From contig NC_087117.1 in the NCBI RefSeq assembly GCF_963855985.1, forward strand, positions 4,909,001 through 4,973,000: a stretch of DNA of 64,000 nucleotides, given 5' to 3'. Below the pieces are notes generated by a model. The model ran no database searches and had not been told where the DNA came from. It worked only from the letters and a program-made list of their open reading frames with translations. A program made the translations under genes and the position numbers. Origin of the DNA: Ostrinia nubilalis (taxonomy: Eukaryota > Arthropoda > Insecta > Lepidoptera > Crambidae). Shown here one piece after another: positions 49,215 to 59,278 of the stretch (the first letter of the stretch is position 1; each line of letters opens with the position of its first letter).

Positions 49215-50200
49215 ACGTGTCTGTACGAGATTAGAATGGCTCTCAAAGAGCTGAAAAACAACAAGGCACCGGGCGATGATGGAATCACGGCTGAGCTTCT
49301 GAAATCAGGCGGAACGCCGGTACTAAAGGCTCTTTAGAAGCTATTCGATTCCGTCATCCTTGAGGGAAAAACGCCTACGGCATGGCACAGAAGTGTGGTG
49401 ATACTCTTCTTCAAAAAAGGCAACAAAACCTTGAATGGTTTCACACGACATCTAGCCTCCCGAACAAATCGGTTTCCGATAAGGCTTTAGTATGATAGAC
49501 CACATACTTATGGCAGACACATCTATGGCAGAAAACTGAGGAGAATAATCAGCAACTTTCTCTGGCATTTGTGGTCTATGAGAAAGACTTCTCTCTTCAA
49601 GCTACAGTCTCTCCAACGGTGCCAAATTTACTATAGATATAATCGTTGAAGGGCTTGTACGAATAGGCCACAATGTCAGTCCGTCTCCGGGATCAGGACT
49701 TCAGTTGCAGCGAGGGGTCAGACAGGGAGATGTCATATTTCTAAAACTGTTCACTACCACTCTGGAAGATGTTTTCAAGCTTCTGGACTGGAGCGGATTG
49801 GGCATAAATATCATCAGCGAGTACATCACCCATCTTTGATTCGCGGACGATATCGTAGTCATGGCTGAGGATCTGAGCTCAATCCTCGATTGCCTCAATA
49901 GAGCCTCTCAACAAATGGGTCTTTAATGGACAAGACAAAAATCATGTCAAATGCCGTCCTCTGAAGGTTGGAGACACTATAAGTTGTCTGATGGCCGCTA
50001 GGGCAGGAAAGTTCTTGAGTGGCGACCATGAGCTGGAAGACGCAGCTTGGGCAAGCCTCACACTAGGTGGACCGATGATCTGGTGAAGGTCGCGTCAGGT
50101 GCCTGTATGCGAGCGGCACAGGACCGGTCTTTGTGGAAATCCTTGGGCGAGGCCGTTGTCCAGCAGTGGACGTCTTTCGGCTGAAACGAACGACCGAGTC
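49215..50200 (+). pseudogene. RTE reverse-transcriptase pseudogene, right arm copy
   Basis: Frame-shifted plus-strand remnants read ALKELKNNKAPGDDGITAEL, AWHRSVVILFFKKGNKT, RGVRQGDVIFLKLFTTTLED, then FADDIVVMAEDLSSILDCLN and finally the RTE 3' end ending CAGCAGTGGACGTCTTTCGG. A stop replaces the residue before FADD. It is flanked outward by the non-RTE subterminal sequence of the palindrome. Confidence 0.88.
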
Positions 50201-50978
50201 TTTATTTTATTAGATTGGTATATTTAAGATCTAAAAGTGGGTGCCATATCTTAATTTTTGATTGAATAACAAGCGATCTCAGCAATTATTTTGTAATACT
50301 TGTTTCATTTACCCCTTGGTCATTTGGGAAAGTTCAACATGAAAGCGTTATTGGCTTATGATAAGCGCAGTATAATTGTATTATTACTGCGCATTTAAAG
50401 TTTTGATAAATTATTTTGATTCACACTCCCACTCATAAATGCGTAGTAAGTAAGTTGTAAAGATACGGCGCATATATTACGTTGTAAGAACTAAAATTTA
50501 AATCAATCATTTAACACATGTACCGTAAGTAACAAAAACTACTGATAAACGCAGTAAGGAACAATCATACTGCATTCATGGGTAGTAAGTATCGAACGAA
50601 AACTTAGTTAATCCATAACATAAACAGTTTTTTAATAATTTTAAATACAAAATATTAATTAAAATACAAAAACCTCATATCAAAATAAACTTTGAGTTTA
50701 GCTCTATAAGCCCATATATATTTTTTTACAAATATTTACGTAACTAATTGTAGACACCCCAAAATAAAATTTCAACTTTGATCGCGTTTTTCTCGAAACT
50801 GTTCACGTGTTACTTACTGCGTTTATAAATTGTGCGGCAGGATTCTTGTAGATCGCGATGTCAGGATTCAGAATATTCAAAACAATCATAAATGCAGTAA
50901 GTGGTACTTACTGCGTTTATAAATTGTGCGGCAGCATAGTTCATCGACGTATTATGTACTTCGTATTCGAACTGACTA

Positions 50979-51918
50979 TAGATCGTTTCATACACGAAGA
51001 CGCGCCCCACCATTCTTCCGCTGTTTGAGTGTTATCGGTACACGCAGGCCTCCGTCACTCGCCTATGCCGGCCGAGATAATTACCTACAGCGCGCGACAA
51101 CTTCAAGTTGCAAATCAGTCAGGACCGCCACGCGCCGTGACGCGCCTGTGAGCACACGCGTATTTCTATACACGCTCGGTCGATCATCGTTGAAATCAAG
51201 GTTTATTGTTCCAACAGCACTGTTATTCTTCTTTAATGGAAAATCGTAATATTTAGAAATAATAATTAACTGTAGTGATTTAAATAATTTAAAAAACTAC
51301 ACTTTTTGAATAATTTTGAAATACTTATGACAAAAAACTGTAGCAAAAAAAATATTTTACCTAATAAAACCATTAACTTTTACTTTACCGTGTCTATTTT
51401 CCGACACTACACCTTTTAAAACTGTTTGTCCAATTTCGAATTATCGTAAAACTGAAGATTATTAATAGGTACTTTAGAGATGGTACGATTATACAAACAC
51501 CACTAGATTAAAGTTTACCAATCGTAAATACAATAAATGCTTTTTAAAATTAAGTTTTTATTTATTTTACTTTGCTTATACAACCCTGACGCTTGAGCTG
51601 TGAGGTAGATCAATTCTGAACACAAAAAAATAGCGCTCTTGTGAGCGTAGTAGTAAGGTGCGATTTCGAATGCACCATGTGCGTTGGATATTTTGCATTA
51701 TTATTATTACCGTTAAAATGCCGGCATCTGATCCTACACAAAGGAGTGCAATTTCTGTTGCTACTATTATGTATTCTGTGGTACACGCTAAATGATCCAT
51801 GAGTGCACACGCACACTACAATAATGACGCTCGGATTGCTCGGATCAAACTCCCCGCAACCCGCGCTTCTCTCGACCAAAAATTGGTGGGGCGCGTCTTC
51901 GTGGATGAAACGATCTAC
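50979..51918. repeat. Inverted pair flanking ~870 bp
   Basis: TAGATCGTTTCAT.CACGAAG plus ACGCGCCCCACCA (50979-51014) is mirrored by TGGTGGGGCGCGTCTTCGTG plus GATGAAACGATCTA (51887-51917). The interior is unique AT-rich DNA without a recognised gene. The right repeat abuts the element at 51918. Confidence 0.7.
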
Positions 51919-52367
51919 AGGGTGTCCCAAAAAGTAGTGTCAAGCCAAAGCGGCAAAGAGGTAGAGCATCACTAGGGCTATCCAAATCACCCCCATGTAT
52001 GTTCCGCGATTTTTGATAGTTTTCGAGTTATGATTGTTTTAATTTCTGTGCTTAGGCCCTTTTTTGGTCACAGTAGCTGTGGCGCGAATGCGAACGCGAA
52101 CACCTTTTGTAAACATTATGGAAGCAATAAACTATTCAGTATTGAATAGTCAAGTTACATGCCTGATTTTTTTATTATTATTAATTAGATGAATACTAGA
52201 CCTAGCTGATTCAGTAGTATTTACACGAATGTAAACTAAAAACGTTAAAAATGTATGTTATAAAAAAATCATAACTCGAAAACTATCAAAAGTCGCAGTG
52301 ATTCGGGTAGCGCTAGTGATACTCCACCTCTGGGCTTCGGCTTGCCACTACTTTTTGGGACACCCTG
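51918..52367. mobile_element. 450-bp TIR element, CAGGGTGTCCCAAAAAGTAGTG ends
   Basis: The ends CAGGGTGTCCCAAAAAGTAG / CTACTTTTTGGGACACCCTG are inverted and flanked by TA, as for a Tc1/mariner-type non-autonomous element. The inner blocks TTTTGATAGTTTTCGAGTTA also pair. No transposase. Confidence 0.85.
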
Positions 52368-52407
52368 TATATTGACTGAATTTTGAATTTGGAATCATCA
52401 CCAGAAT

Positions 52408-52548
52408 AAATACAAATGAGTAGGTCATCTTCATAGAAACACACCGAGCGCGGTTTGTATGTGAGCGCGCCAATACGTATGCGGTGCGCACGCACAGTAC
52501 GCACACACTGACAAAATTCCTATGAAGATGACCTACTCATTTGTATTT
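52408..52548. mobile_element. 141-bp hairpin MITE
   Basis: Arms AAATACAAATGAGTAGGTCA + TCTTCATAG face CTATGAAGATGACCTACTCA + TTTGTATTT, with a GC-rich loop. Confidence 0.82.
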
Positions 52549-52924
52549 AATCTGTCATCACTTACCCATCAGCATGTCCCAGCGCGGCGAGCGCAGACAC
52601 TGGCTGGCGCGACCATGTCAACCGACAGAGGGCGTAGGTATAAACGTCACCGGGACGACGCCATTGTATCTGTGGACAAAGAATAAATACTTTTTATTTT
52701 TTTGCGAAGGTCACATTTTTATGGCCAAGGAATATTTTCTAATGGACTTAAATTATTTTTTTTTTATTAGTATGTAGGTGATTCGCATGGCACTTATACA
52801 CGTCCCAACATAGCTTGCCCTGCCACCACTTCGGGACAACAATGGGCTGGTGCTGAGAAGTGGCGGAAGAAACTTTGAAAGGAGCAATAAGATCAAAGTA
52901 ATAGTCATGAGACATGTAGACATA

Positions 52925-53071
52925 CGCCCGTATTCACAAACGATGCTTGCTTAAGTGAAGCAGCAAATCGAACGCACAGCGTTGAATAGAGCTCTGTGAT
53001 TGGTTCGTGTGTCACCCTGTGCGTCCACGCGCACTGTGAGACCTCATAGTAATGTTTGTGAATACGGGCGT
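52925..53071. mobile_element. MITE with CGCCCGTATTCACAAAC ends (complete copy)
   Basis: CGCCCGTATTCACAAACGAT faces GTTTGTGAATACGGGCG; the internal TTGAATAGAGCTCTGTGATT + GGTTCGTGTGTCACC block is shared with the other copies. Confidence 0.85.
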
Positions 53072-53409
53072 TAGTCAATTAAACTTTTTCTGACCTGTCA
53101 ACACCATTAATTTTCAGGGTGGTATGGTGGTAACACTATGACTTACTAAGCAGGCGAAGTTGCGGAAACTAGCTTTTTTATAAAACCAGAAGGAATAACG
53201 CAGTGGCCTTCACCTTAGTTACAGAATAATGTAAACTGTCACCTCCTTGACATCATAAACAATAGTAAAAATACTTATTTATATTATTTTACGCAAGTCT
53301 TTCCATTCATATTAAAATTACGTACGTTTACGACGAGTACAGACAAGATTTACGTCCGGGAACGAAGTACAATCAACATCAGACTGTACATTATTGTTTC
53401 AAAACAGTT

Positions 53410-53580
53410 AGGCAAACTGCAACTTTCTGATGATTCTTATGAATGAAACTGAAAGTTTCAAACTGGTCGCGTCATGTGTGGTCTCTCAACGGACGCTATG
53501 GCAGAAACTTAGATGCAACTCAAAAGTAACTAGCAGTTGCAGTTTCGTTGCAGTTGCGTTTCACCGTCTGTTCTGGGCCT
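53410..53580. mobile_element. MITE of the GCCCAGAACAGACGGT family, truncated at left
   Basis: The right end CGTTTCACCGTCTGTTCTGG + GCC and the body match 38953-39155 in reverse order. The left terminus stops at GCAAACTGCAACTTTCTGAT. Confidence 0.75.
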
Positions 53581-53714
53581 TACAGTACCTATTATGTACT
53601 ACAATACATATAACCCGATCGAGCTAAATGCGCACCTCGCTGAATGCGACTCTCCCTCCCACTTACCCGCGTAACTCATGAGAGAGGGTCGAGCTCCTGC
53701 AGTGGAGACTAAAA

Positions 53715-54236
53715 TACACTCAACATCAAATAAACCGCACCTTCCGCGACGCGAACTTTATAGATTTTCTTCTGACACAATCATGGTGCCCCAACAATAT
53801 TGGTGTTATTTGAAAGCCCAATAAATATCCTTAAAGACAAACACATTTAATTTCTAAATAAATGATTATCATATACCATAAATGTGACTTGAAAAGAGAC
53901 CTCACTTTGGGCTCACCTCTGGGATCAATTAGACCAAATTTTATGGTTATAAAACCAAATAATGATCACACGTGTCCTCTTTAACAGATGGATACCGATT
54001 AATCCCAACTTAACAGTTTTATAGCCATAAAAGTTGGCTCAAGCGTAATAGCCTATTTTTTGAAGAAGTGACTCTGGATCCTTCTAAAGACACATTTTTG
54101 GGGTAAAAACCTTTCCTTTAATGAAATGAAGTTTAGAACTAGGCTTTTAAATGGTGCCAATGTTGGTGGGAAGTGGGGATGCATACGTTTGAAAGTGCTT
54201 GTTGCGGGAGGTGCGATTTATTTGATGTTGAGTGTA
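53715..54236. mobile_element. 522-bp terminal-inverted-repeat element, copy B
   Basis: It is nearly identical to 39564-40086 with the same TACACTCAACATCAAATAAA ends. TA flanks fit a Tc1/mariner-type element. Confidence 0.82.
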
Positions 54237-54809
54237 TATTACCATGACTTGACGATGAAGAGCTGCTATTGCAGTGAATCTGTTAAGCTGTGTGCGTTCA
54301 AGGAGCTACCGGAAAACCGGAAAAATTCCCGTCTTTAAAAATACTCCTGGTAATGGCTCAACTCTAGTCCTGTTTGTCCTATGCAGTTTTTTTTAAACTT
54401 GGTGTTTTACGGCTCTGGGCTCAAGCCCTTTTATGCCAATCGTTCGTTATTAATAGATAAAATTATATCTATTTTTAAACAACAACATACCATAAAGATA
54501 ATCTTGAAACGTTATGATATAATCATGAAGACACTTATCAAACAAACTAAATATACAACATTTGATTACGAAACATTCGTTTATTACACCCGTTACGTTT
54601 CTAAAACTCCGCGAAAACAATGTAATTAAATGAAGTGTAATCATAGTTATCACTTCCACACTCAGTTCAGTCTAGAATAATACTGATAATATAGTACGAA
54701 CTGCGAGGAACAATAACTAAGTAAATATGTACTGATATCTTTGCATAAAAAACGTTCTATGATTACTATAGCTGTTTCCGCGACTTTTTACGCGTGAAAA
54801 TAGTTTGAA
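54237..54809. other. Intergenic, no gene
   Basis: AT-rich with short open frames only and no recognised repeat. Confidence 0.45.
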
Positions 54810-54995
54810 TAATATTTCCCGTTTTTTTTTTCTTTACTGCTCCACCCCTATTGGCTGGGCTGTAGAGCGATGTTATAGCCTAAAGCCTTCCTCGATAAAT
54901 GGGCTATCCAACACAAAAAGAATTTTTCCAATCGGACCATTAGTTCCTGAGATTAGCACGTTCAAACAAACAAACTATTCAGCGTTATAATATTA
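54810..54995. mobile_element. Helitron-like repeat 3' end
   Basis: CCTATTGGCTGGGCTGTAGA through TTCCTGAGATTAGCACGTTC to AAACAAACAAACTATTCAGC + GTTATAATATTAGTA. This is the typical far end of the lepidopteran family starting ACTAGCTGACCCGGCGAACT (see 38186). Confidence 0.65.
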
Positions 54996-55119
54996 GTAAA
55001 GTTAAAAAACGTTCAATGATTATGTATTCAGAAACATGTAACTTGTAGATAAGTAAAGTCGACAAACAATAGGAATTTAAAATGAAATTGTAAAGATGGC
55101 TCATTAAGCATCATCATCA

Positions 55120-55440
55120 TTTCACTGAAAACCAGCGCCGCGTGGCCTTCGTCACCGTGGGCCACGGCACAGTAGCGGCGTAAGGGGAGGGCGGTGGGGG
55201 CGGTCCGCCCCGGGTGCCAAGCATCAGGGGGTGACAAGTCGCGCAGATTAGTACTCACTGGCGCATCTGCATGGCAAGTCTGCGGTCTACGTCATGATGA
55301 GGGGGGGGGGCGGGGGGTGCGATTGTCCTTCGAATCGTTAGGTAACCCCAAAAAATCCTGGGGGGTACCAGGGGGTGCCGTAGGACTTATGACGGGGGGG
55401 GGGGGGGTTTATCGCCCCGGGTGCCAACCCAAATATGCCA
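55120..55440. repeat. GC-rich repeat with long G tracts
   Basis: GTGGGCCACGGCACAGTAGC, GTCCGCCCCGGGTGCCAAGC, then G9CG6 near 55302-55318 and a run of about 14 G at 55395-55408. The pattern CCCCGGGTGCCAACC repeats at 55215 and 55415. Probably a fragment of a dispersed repeat or gene-derived insertion. G runs could form quadruplexes. Confidence 0.55.
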
Positions 55441-55446
55441 TGGCAT

Positions 55447-55621
55447 ATGCTGAGTGGGGTCCCATTGCAATGGGCATCTTGTTGGTGAATGGGTGGCACT
55501 GCTCAGTTTACTCTAGTTTTTATTTATTTTTTCTTCTTCCATTATTATGTGCCACTGTCATGTCTATGTAATTGCCTGTATTTGTGTGATGTCCATTGTA
55601 ATAAATGTATCTTTCTTTCTT
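55447..55621. repeat. Copy of the 8012-8183 repeat ending in (CTTT)n
   Basis: It is nearly identical to 8012-8183 (GGGCATCTTGTTGGTGAATG, GTGGCACTGCTCAGTTTACT, ...GTAATAAATGTATCTTTC), which suggests recent dispersal of a SINE- or LINE-like element. Confidence 0.75.
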
Positions 55622-55699
55622 TCAGCCACAGGACGTCCACTGCTGAACATAGGCGTCCACCAATGATTTTCAGACTGTGTACATAGGCGATAGGCCCTT

Positions 55700-56740
55700 A
55701 GGAAGAATGCCCAAGTAATAGCAGGTTATAGTGTATTTTTCAAGTGGATTAGGTGTTTTAACATTGCAATCTTTTTTCAATCTATTTGGTCCTTAATATT
55801 GATAGATTAATGTTAAAAAAGTCAAAAAAGTCGCCCGGCAAGCGAAAGGTTGTGGGTTAGATTCCCGCCTTAGGCAGTTCGTTTTTTTCAAGTTGTTTAT
55901 TTATAATTTAATAATAATATATAATAATAATAAGCCTTTTATTTCCGAAACATTTTTACAATTTAGTCAGTAACATATTTATAATTTAGTCAAAGAAAAA
56001 TTTAAACTACCAGTTGTTTGTTCTTTTTGGTGACGTCAAATTAGGACTCCCTATCTACATAACAATCAAAGATAATATATACTTATTGCACGGTAATACT
56101 ATGATAATATTACCGTGACTTATGTCACGACACTGACGTAGGGACTGACAGAACTTATTTGAATAATAATAAAAATAAAAATGAATGCAACGTTGAATAG
56201 TCTTACGTCTAAGAAGGCAATGACTTCTGACTTTTACTTCTTACGTAATACGATTAACAATAAACAGTTGTCTTATCACAATTCTTTTCATCTTTTTTAT
56301 TGAATAGAGAACTATTTTAAATACAAATACACTAATTTCTAGACTATTTGAGCAATCAGTTAATTTATTAATATATTTTAGATATTTTTAAGTTGTTTCA
56401 ACTAGCATGAATAAGTTATTAAAATGGTAATAATTTCAGTGTGCATAAAACTATTATATTAACATGTTAATACTTTGAAAGTTTTACAGATTGAATGAAA
56501 CCACTCACATTTTATTTCAAAGTAGGAAGCAGTTTTGCATTATTGATTTTTACAGACTAACTATAGTTACAGACATCAACCGTGTGTTGAATGTTGATAT
56601 TTAAACTATAATTTTGAACCCTCAGATTAAGTTTTTTTTGTAGATTTTTTATACAATCAGTCGGCAGACTATAATCAAATGTTTTGAGTGTATTTTTATT
56701 ATTAAAGAGCTGTTGTTTACTTAAATTACATGGTTTCTTT
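55700..56740. other. Intergenic, no gene
   Basis: AT-rich. 55840-55885 (CGCCCGGCAAGCGAAAGGTT + GTGGGTTAGATTCCCGCC) resembles a tRNA-derived SINE B-box region, but no tRNA fold is convincing. Confidence 0.45.
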
Positions 56741-57566
56741 TAGAGTTGCCGCGAATAGTGGCTATAGCGAGTAGTCGAATACCGATTAATCGCCATTCAC
56801 TTTGGCGAATAGTCGAATAACTCGACATTACTATTCGACATAAAAACATTAAAATTATTTCTAATTTCTTCTAAGGTTGTGAGAAAAGAAAACAATAAAG
56901 TTAAAGAAATCTGTTTCATGTTATACATAACTACATATATGTAGTAAATTTTGGGCATGTTTTGAAGAATCATCTATAGAGCAACCTACTGAAGAGCACC
57001 CCAAGAATGCCACTGCTGAAGAAATCGCCCACTACATCGCATTAACAAAGGCTGACAGAAAAATAAACCCATATGAATGGTGGACTTTGAGTATCAATAA
57101 GAATAGATTTCCTATATTAAGTAAGCTTGCTAAACGATACTTAATCACACCAGCAAGCTCTGTTTATTCAGAAAGACTATTTTCCAAGGCAGGCTTAATT
57201 TACGAGGAAAAACGAAACCGACTTGCTCCTGAACGTGCAGAAAAAAATGTTTTTTTGCACCACAATCTGCCTCTGTTGGATTTTAAATATTAATTAAAAA
57301 GCCTAACTAATTTAATTTCATGAATATGATAGGCACAGGTACATATTACTAATAATAATTGATATTGTGTATTGTTTTATTAGGGAAAATAATATAAATA
57401 TGATTATTTTTAACTCATTAGTTTTTTTGTTCACTAAAAGTTTATTTTAGACGACTATTCGCCGAATGCCGAATAATACTAGCTATTATTCGGTATTAGA
57501 CGAATATCAAAAAAATGTCGAGTAATGCCGAATACCGAATAATAGCGAGTATTCGCGGCAACTGTA
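56741..57566 (+). mobile_element. hAT element, internally deleted, with intact ends and target duplication
   Basis: The ends TA(G/C)AGTTGCCGCGAATA are inverted (56741-56757 and 57550-57566). Both flanks carry GTTTCTTT (56733-56740 and 57567-57574), a perfect 8-bp duplication. Subterminal AGTCGAATA/CGAATA motifs are repeated at each end. It keeps only the C-terminal dimerisation part of the transposase. Confidence 0.95.
56949..57293 (+). pseudogene. hAT transposase C-terminal (dimerisation) fragment
   Basis: The open frame reads HYIALTKADRKINPYEWWTL, then RFPILSKLAKRYLITPASSV, YSERLFSKAGLIYEEKRNRL and an ERAEKNVFLHHNL end before TAA. The W(W)..., LA+.YL..PASSV.SERLFS.AG pattern is the hAT C-terminal dimerisation region. 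The zinc finger and most of the catalytic domain are missing, so the copy cannot make an active enzyme. Confidence 0.92.
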
Positions 57567-57574
57567 GTTTCTTT

Positions 57575-58627
57575 TTAGCCTTATAACCATGTTTTAGACC
57601 TCAGATTAAGTTAAGTGATTTTTTATTTGAGCACTGCCATTTCTGACAATATTCTTTCTTATAAGATAGGCCACAATTTGATCAGGGCATTTCTTATTGG
57701 ATTCATTTCTATTATTGATTTAAATTCAACATATTCGTAAATGTATCTACATGACAAACATGTTTCAAATATAGTTGAAATGATAAGTAGGTCACCAGAT
57801 AAGATTGGTTTTATCTAAGAATGTATTGCCAACGCCTTAGTTTTTATAAACATTATGCTTTCTAAATTAGTTAAATAGTACAGTTACAAACATACTTATT
57901 TTGTATGTAATTTATTATACATACTGTAAGCATAAGTATTAAAAAGATTAACTATTTCGTATGAGTGTGTATGATGTTCTGAGTGTTATGTGAATATTTT
58001 AGGTATTCTTCTTAAACTTAGCAGTAGAAAGTTGGAACTACTTGGCAAAACAATCAAGACTTGGGTTTTTAAGAGTACAGTATTATAAGAGGTACATAGA
58101 CATGTGCCAATGACTAAACATCAACTTTCCCTCGCAAAATTAGTGTTTATATAAGTTGTAAAGTAGTGTTAGATAAACATTAGCCCGTGTCTTTACATGC
58201 CCTAGTTAGATTTCACAAGTCATCTCCGCTAACAATTTGTCGGGCTTTACAGCGTACTTTAGCACTAGCGATCCAACGTAAGTGCTGATGATAACACAAA
58301 AAACACTGTCAAGCAAGGACAAGTGTCGAAAATCCGCATAAATTACAGTTTAGATAAAAATCTCATTGAAAACCGTACTGTGAACTAGAAGTATAGAACT
58401 ATATCCTGCTAATACTGGATACGTAGGCTGGATGGGACAAAATAAGGAAGGCTTACTTACCGACACAGTATCCAAGAACGTTTTTGCTGGGTTTAACAAT
58501 GTAATTTATAACTAATTCAATGAGAAAAAATATAAATTCACGACCAAACGAATCACGGAAGCTGCGAAAATGACAGATGGACAGATAAATCAAAACCAAA
58601 GTCAACTTTTCAGAATGCGTTTCGTTC
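57575..58627. other. Intergenic, no gene
   Basis: AT-rich sequence upstream of CHMP7. I recognise no repeat or exon. Confidence 0.5.
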
Positions 58628-58665
58628 TTAGATTAATAAAACCTTAAAAGGTTTTATTAATCTAA
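58628..58665. repeat. Perfect short hairpin (18-bp arms)
   Basis: TTAGATTAATAAAACCTT, two A residues, then its exact reverse complement. It lies ~350 bp upstream of the CHMP7 start codon. Confidence 0.85.
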
Positions 58666-59012
58666 GGTTTCGTTCAAATCTTTGATTTTAATACAAAGAA
58701 GAAAACGAGATTTAAAGAAAATCGCTATATACTCGGTGTAAGTGCATTTAATTTGAACTTTAAAATTAAATAAATGAATCAGTACCTAGACCTACTATTG
58801 AAAATAACTCCAATACATTTCGATTTTAATTTTTAAAGTTACAATCTTAATCGAGATAAAATGTGAAAAACATTTTCAGCACTTCACTACGAAACGTCAA
58901 TCTCGTAAAAAAATCTCGCGCGCCATTGCTCGCGCAAGACATTTTTTCGCGTCTTGAAAAATTATTGTCTTTTTTACCCAAACAACGTTAAATCTTTGAA
59001 AGTAAATCCAAA

Positions 59013-59278
59013 ATGGGTTTACCTGGAATACCGGAGGATAAATTGCCTCCGTGCTGGTCCGACGATGTGCGTATGAATGCGTTATTTGCACCTTTTCGGA
59101 TAAAGACAGCCAACCCCGAATCTTGGGACATGAAGATGAAATTCTGGAGTGATATGTTGAGACAGTGGTGTAAATGTAAAAAGGATCCGATAATATCTGC
59201 GGCGGACGCTAAATTCTCGTTTCAGCGCAAAGGTCGCACGCCAGCGTGCATCGATATTGTTGTTGAAGAATTGTGTCG
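59013..59278 (+). CDS. CHMP7: CHMP7 exon 1
   Basis: It starts MGLPGIPEDKLPPCWSDDVR and ends ...DIVVEELC + CG before GTAAGT. The upstream 150 bp is unique and AT-rich, with a CG-containing stretch TCTCGCGCGCCATTGCTCGC at 58914-58933 that may mark the promoter. Confidence 0.9.

Larger units (their letters stand above)
43653..50934. mobile_element. 7.3-kb palindromic (fold-back) element with captured RTE sequence
   Basis: Both ends are CTGCCGCACAATTTATAAAC (inverted) and are flanked by CATA on each side, a candidate 4-bp target duplication. The left arm (43653-44988 plus 47496-48630, interrupted by a LINE and a Helitron) is the inverse of the right arm (48716-50840). The centre at 48633-48715 is itself repeated inverted at 50841-50934. 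The subterminal part of each arm contains many copies of TTACTGCGTTTAT, ACTGCATTTAT or ACTGCGCTTAT. Each inner arm holds the same RTE reverse-transcriptase pseudogene. No intact transposase is seen. Confidence 0.85.

Noticed and set aside
55840..55890. tRNA gene
   Set aside because: A B-box-like GGGTTAGATTCC is present, but I could not find a matching A box, acceptor stem or anticodon arm. At best it is a SINE remnant.
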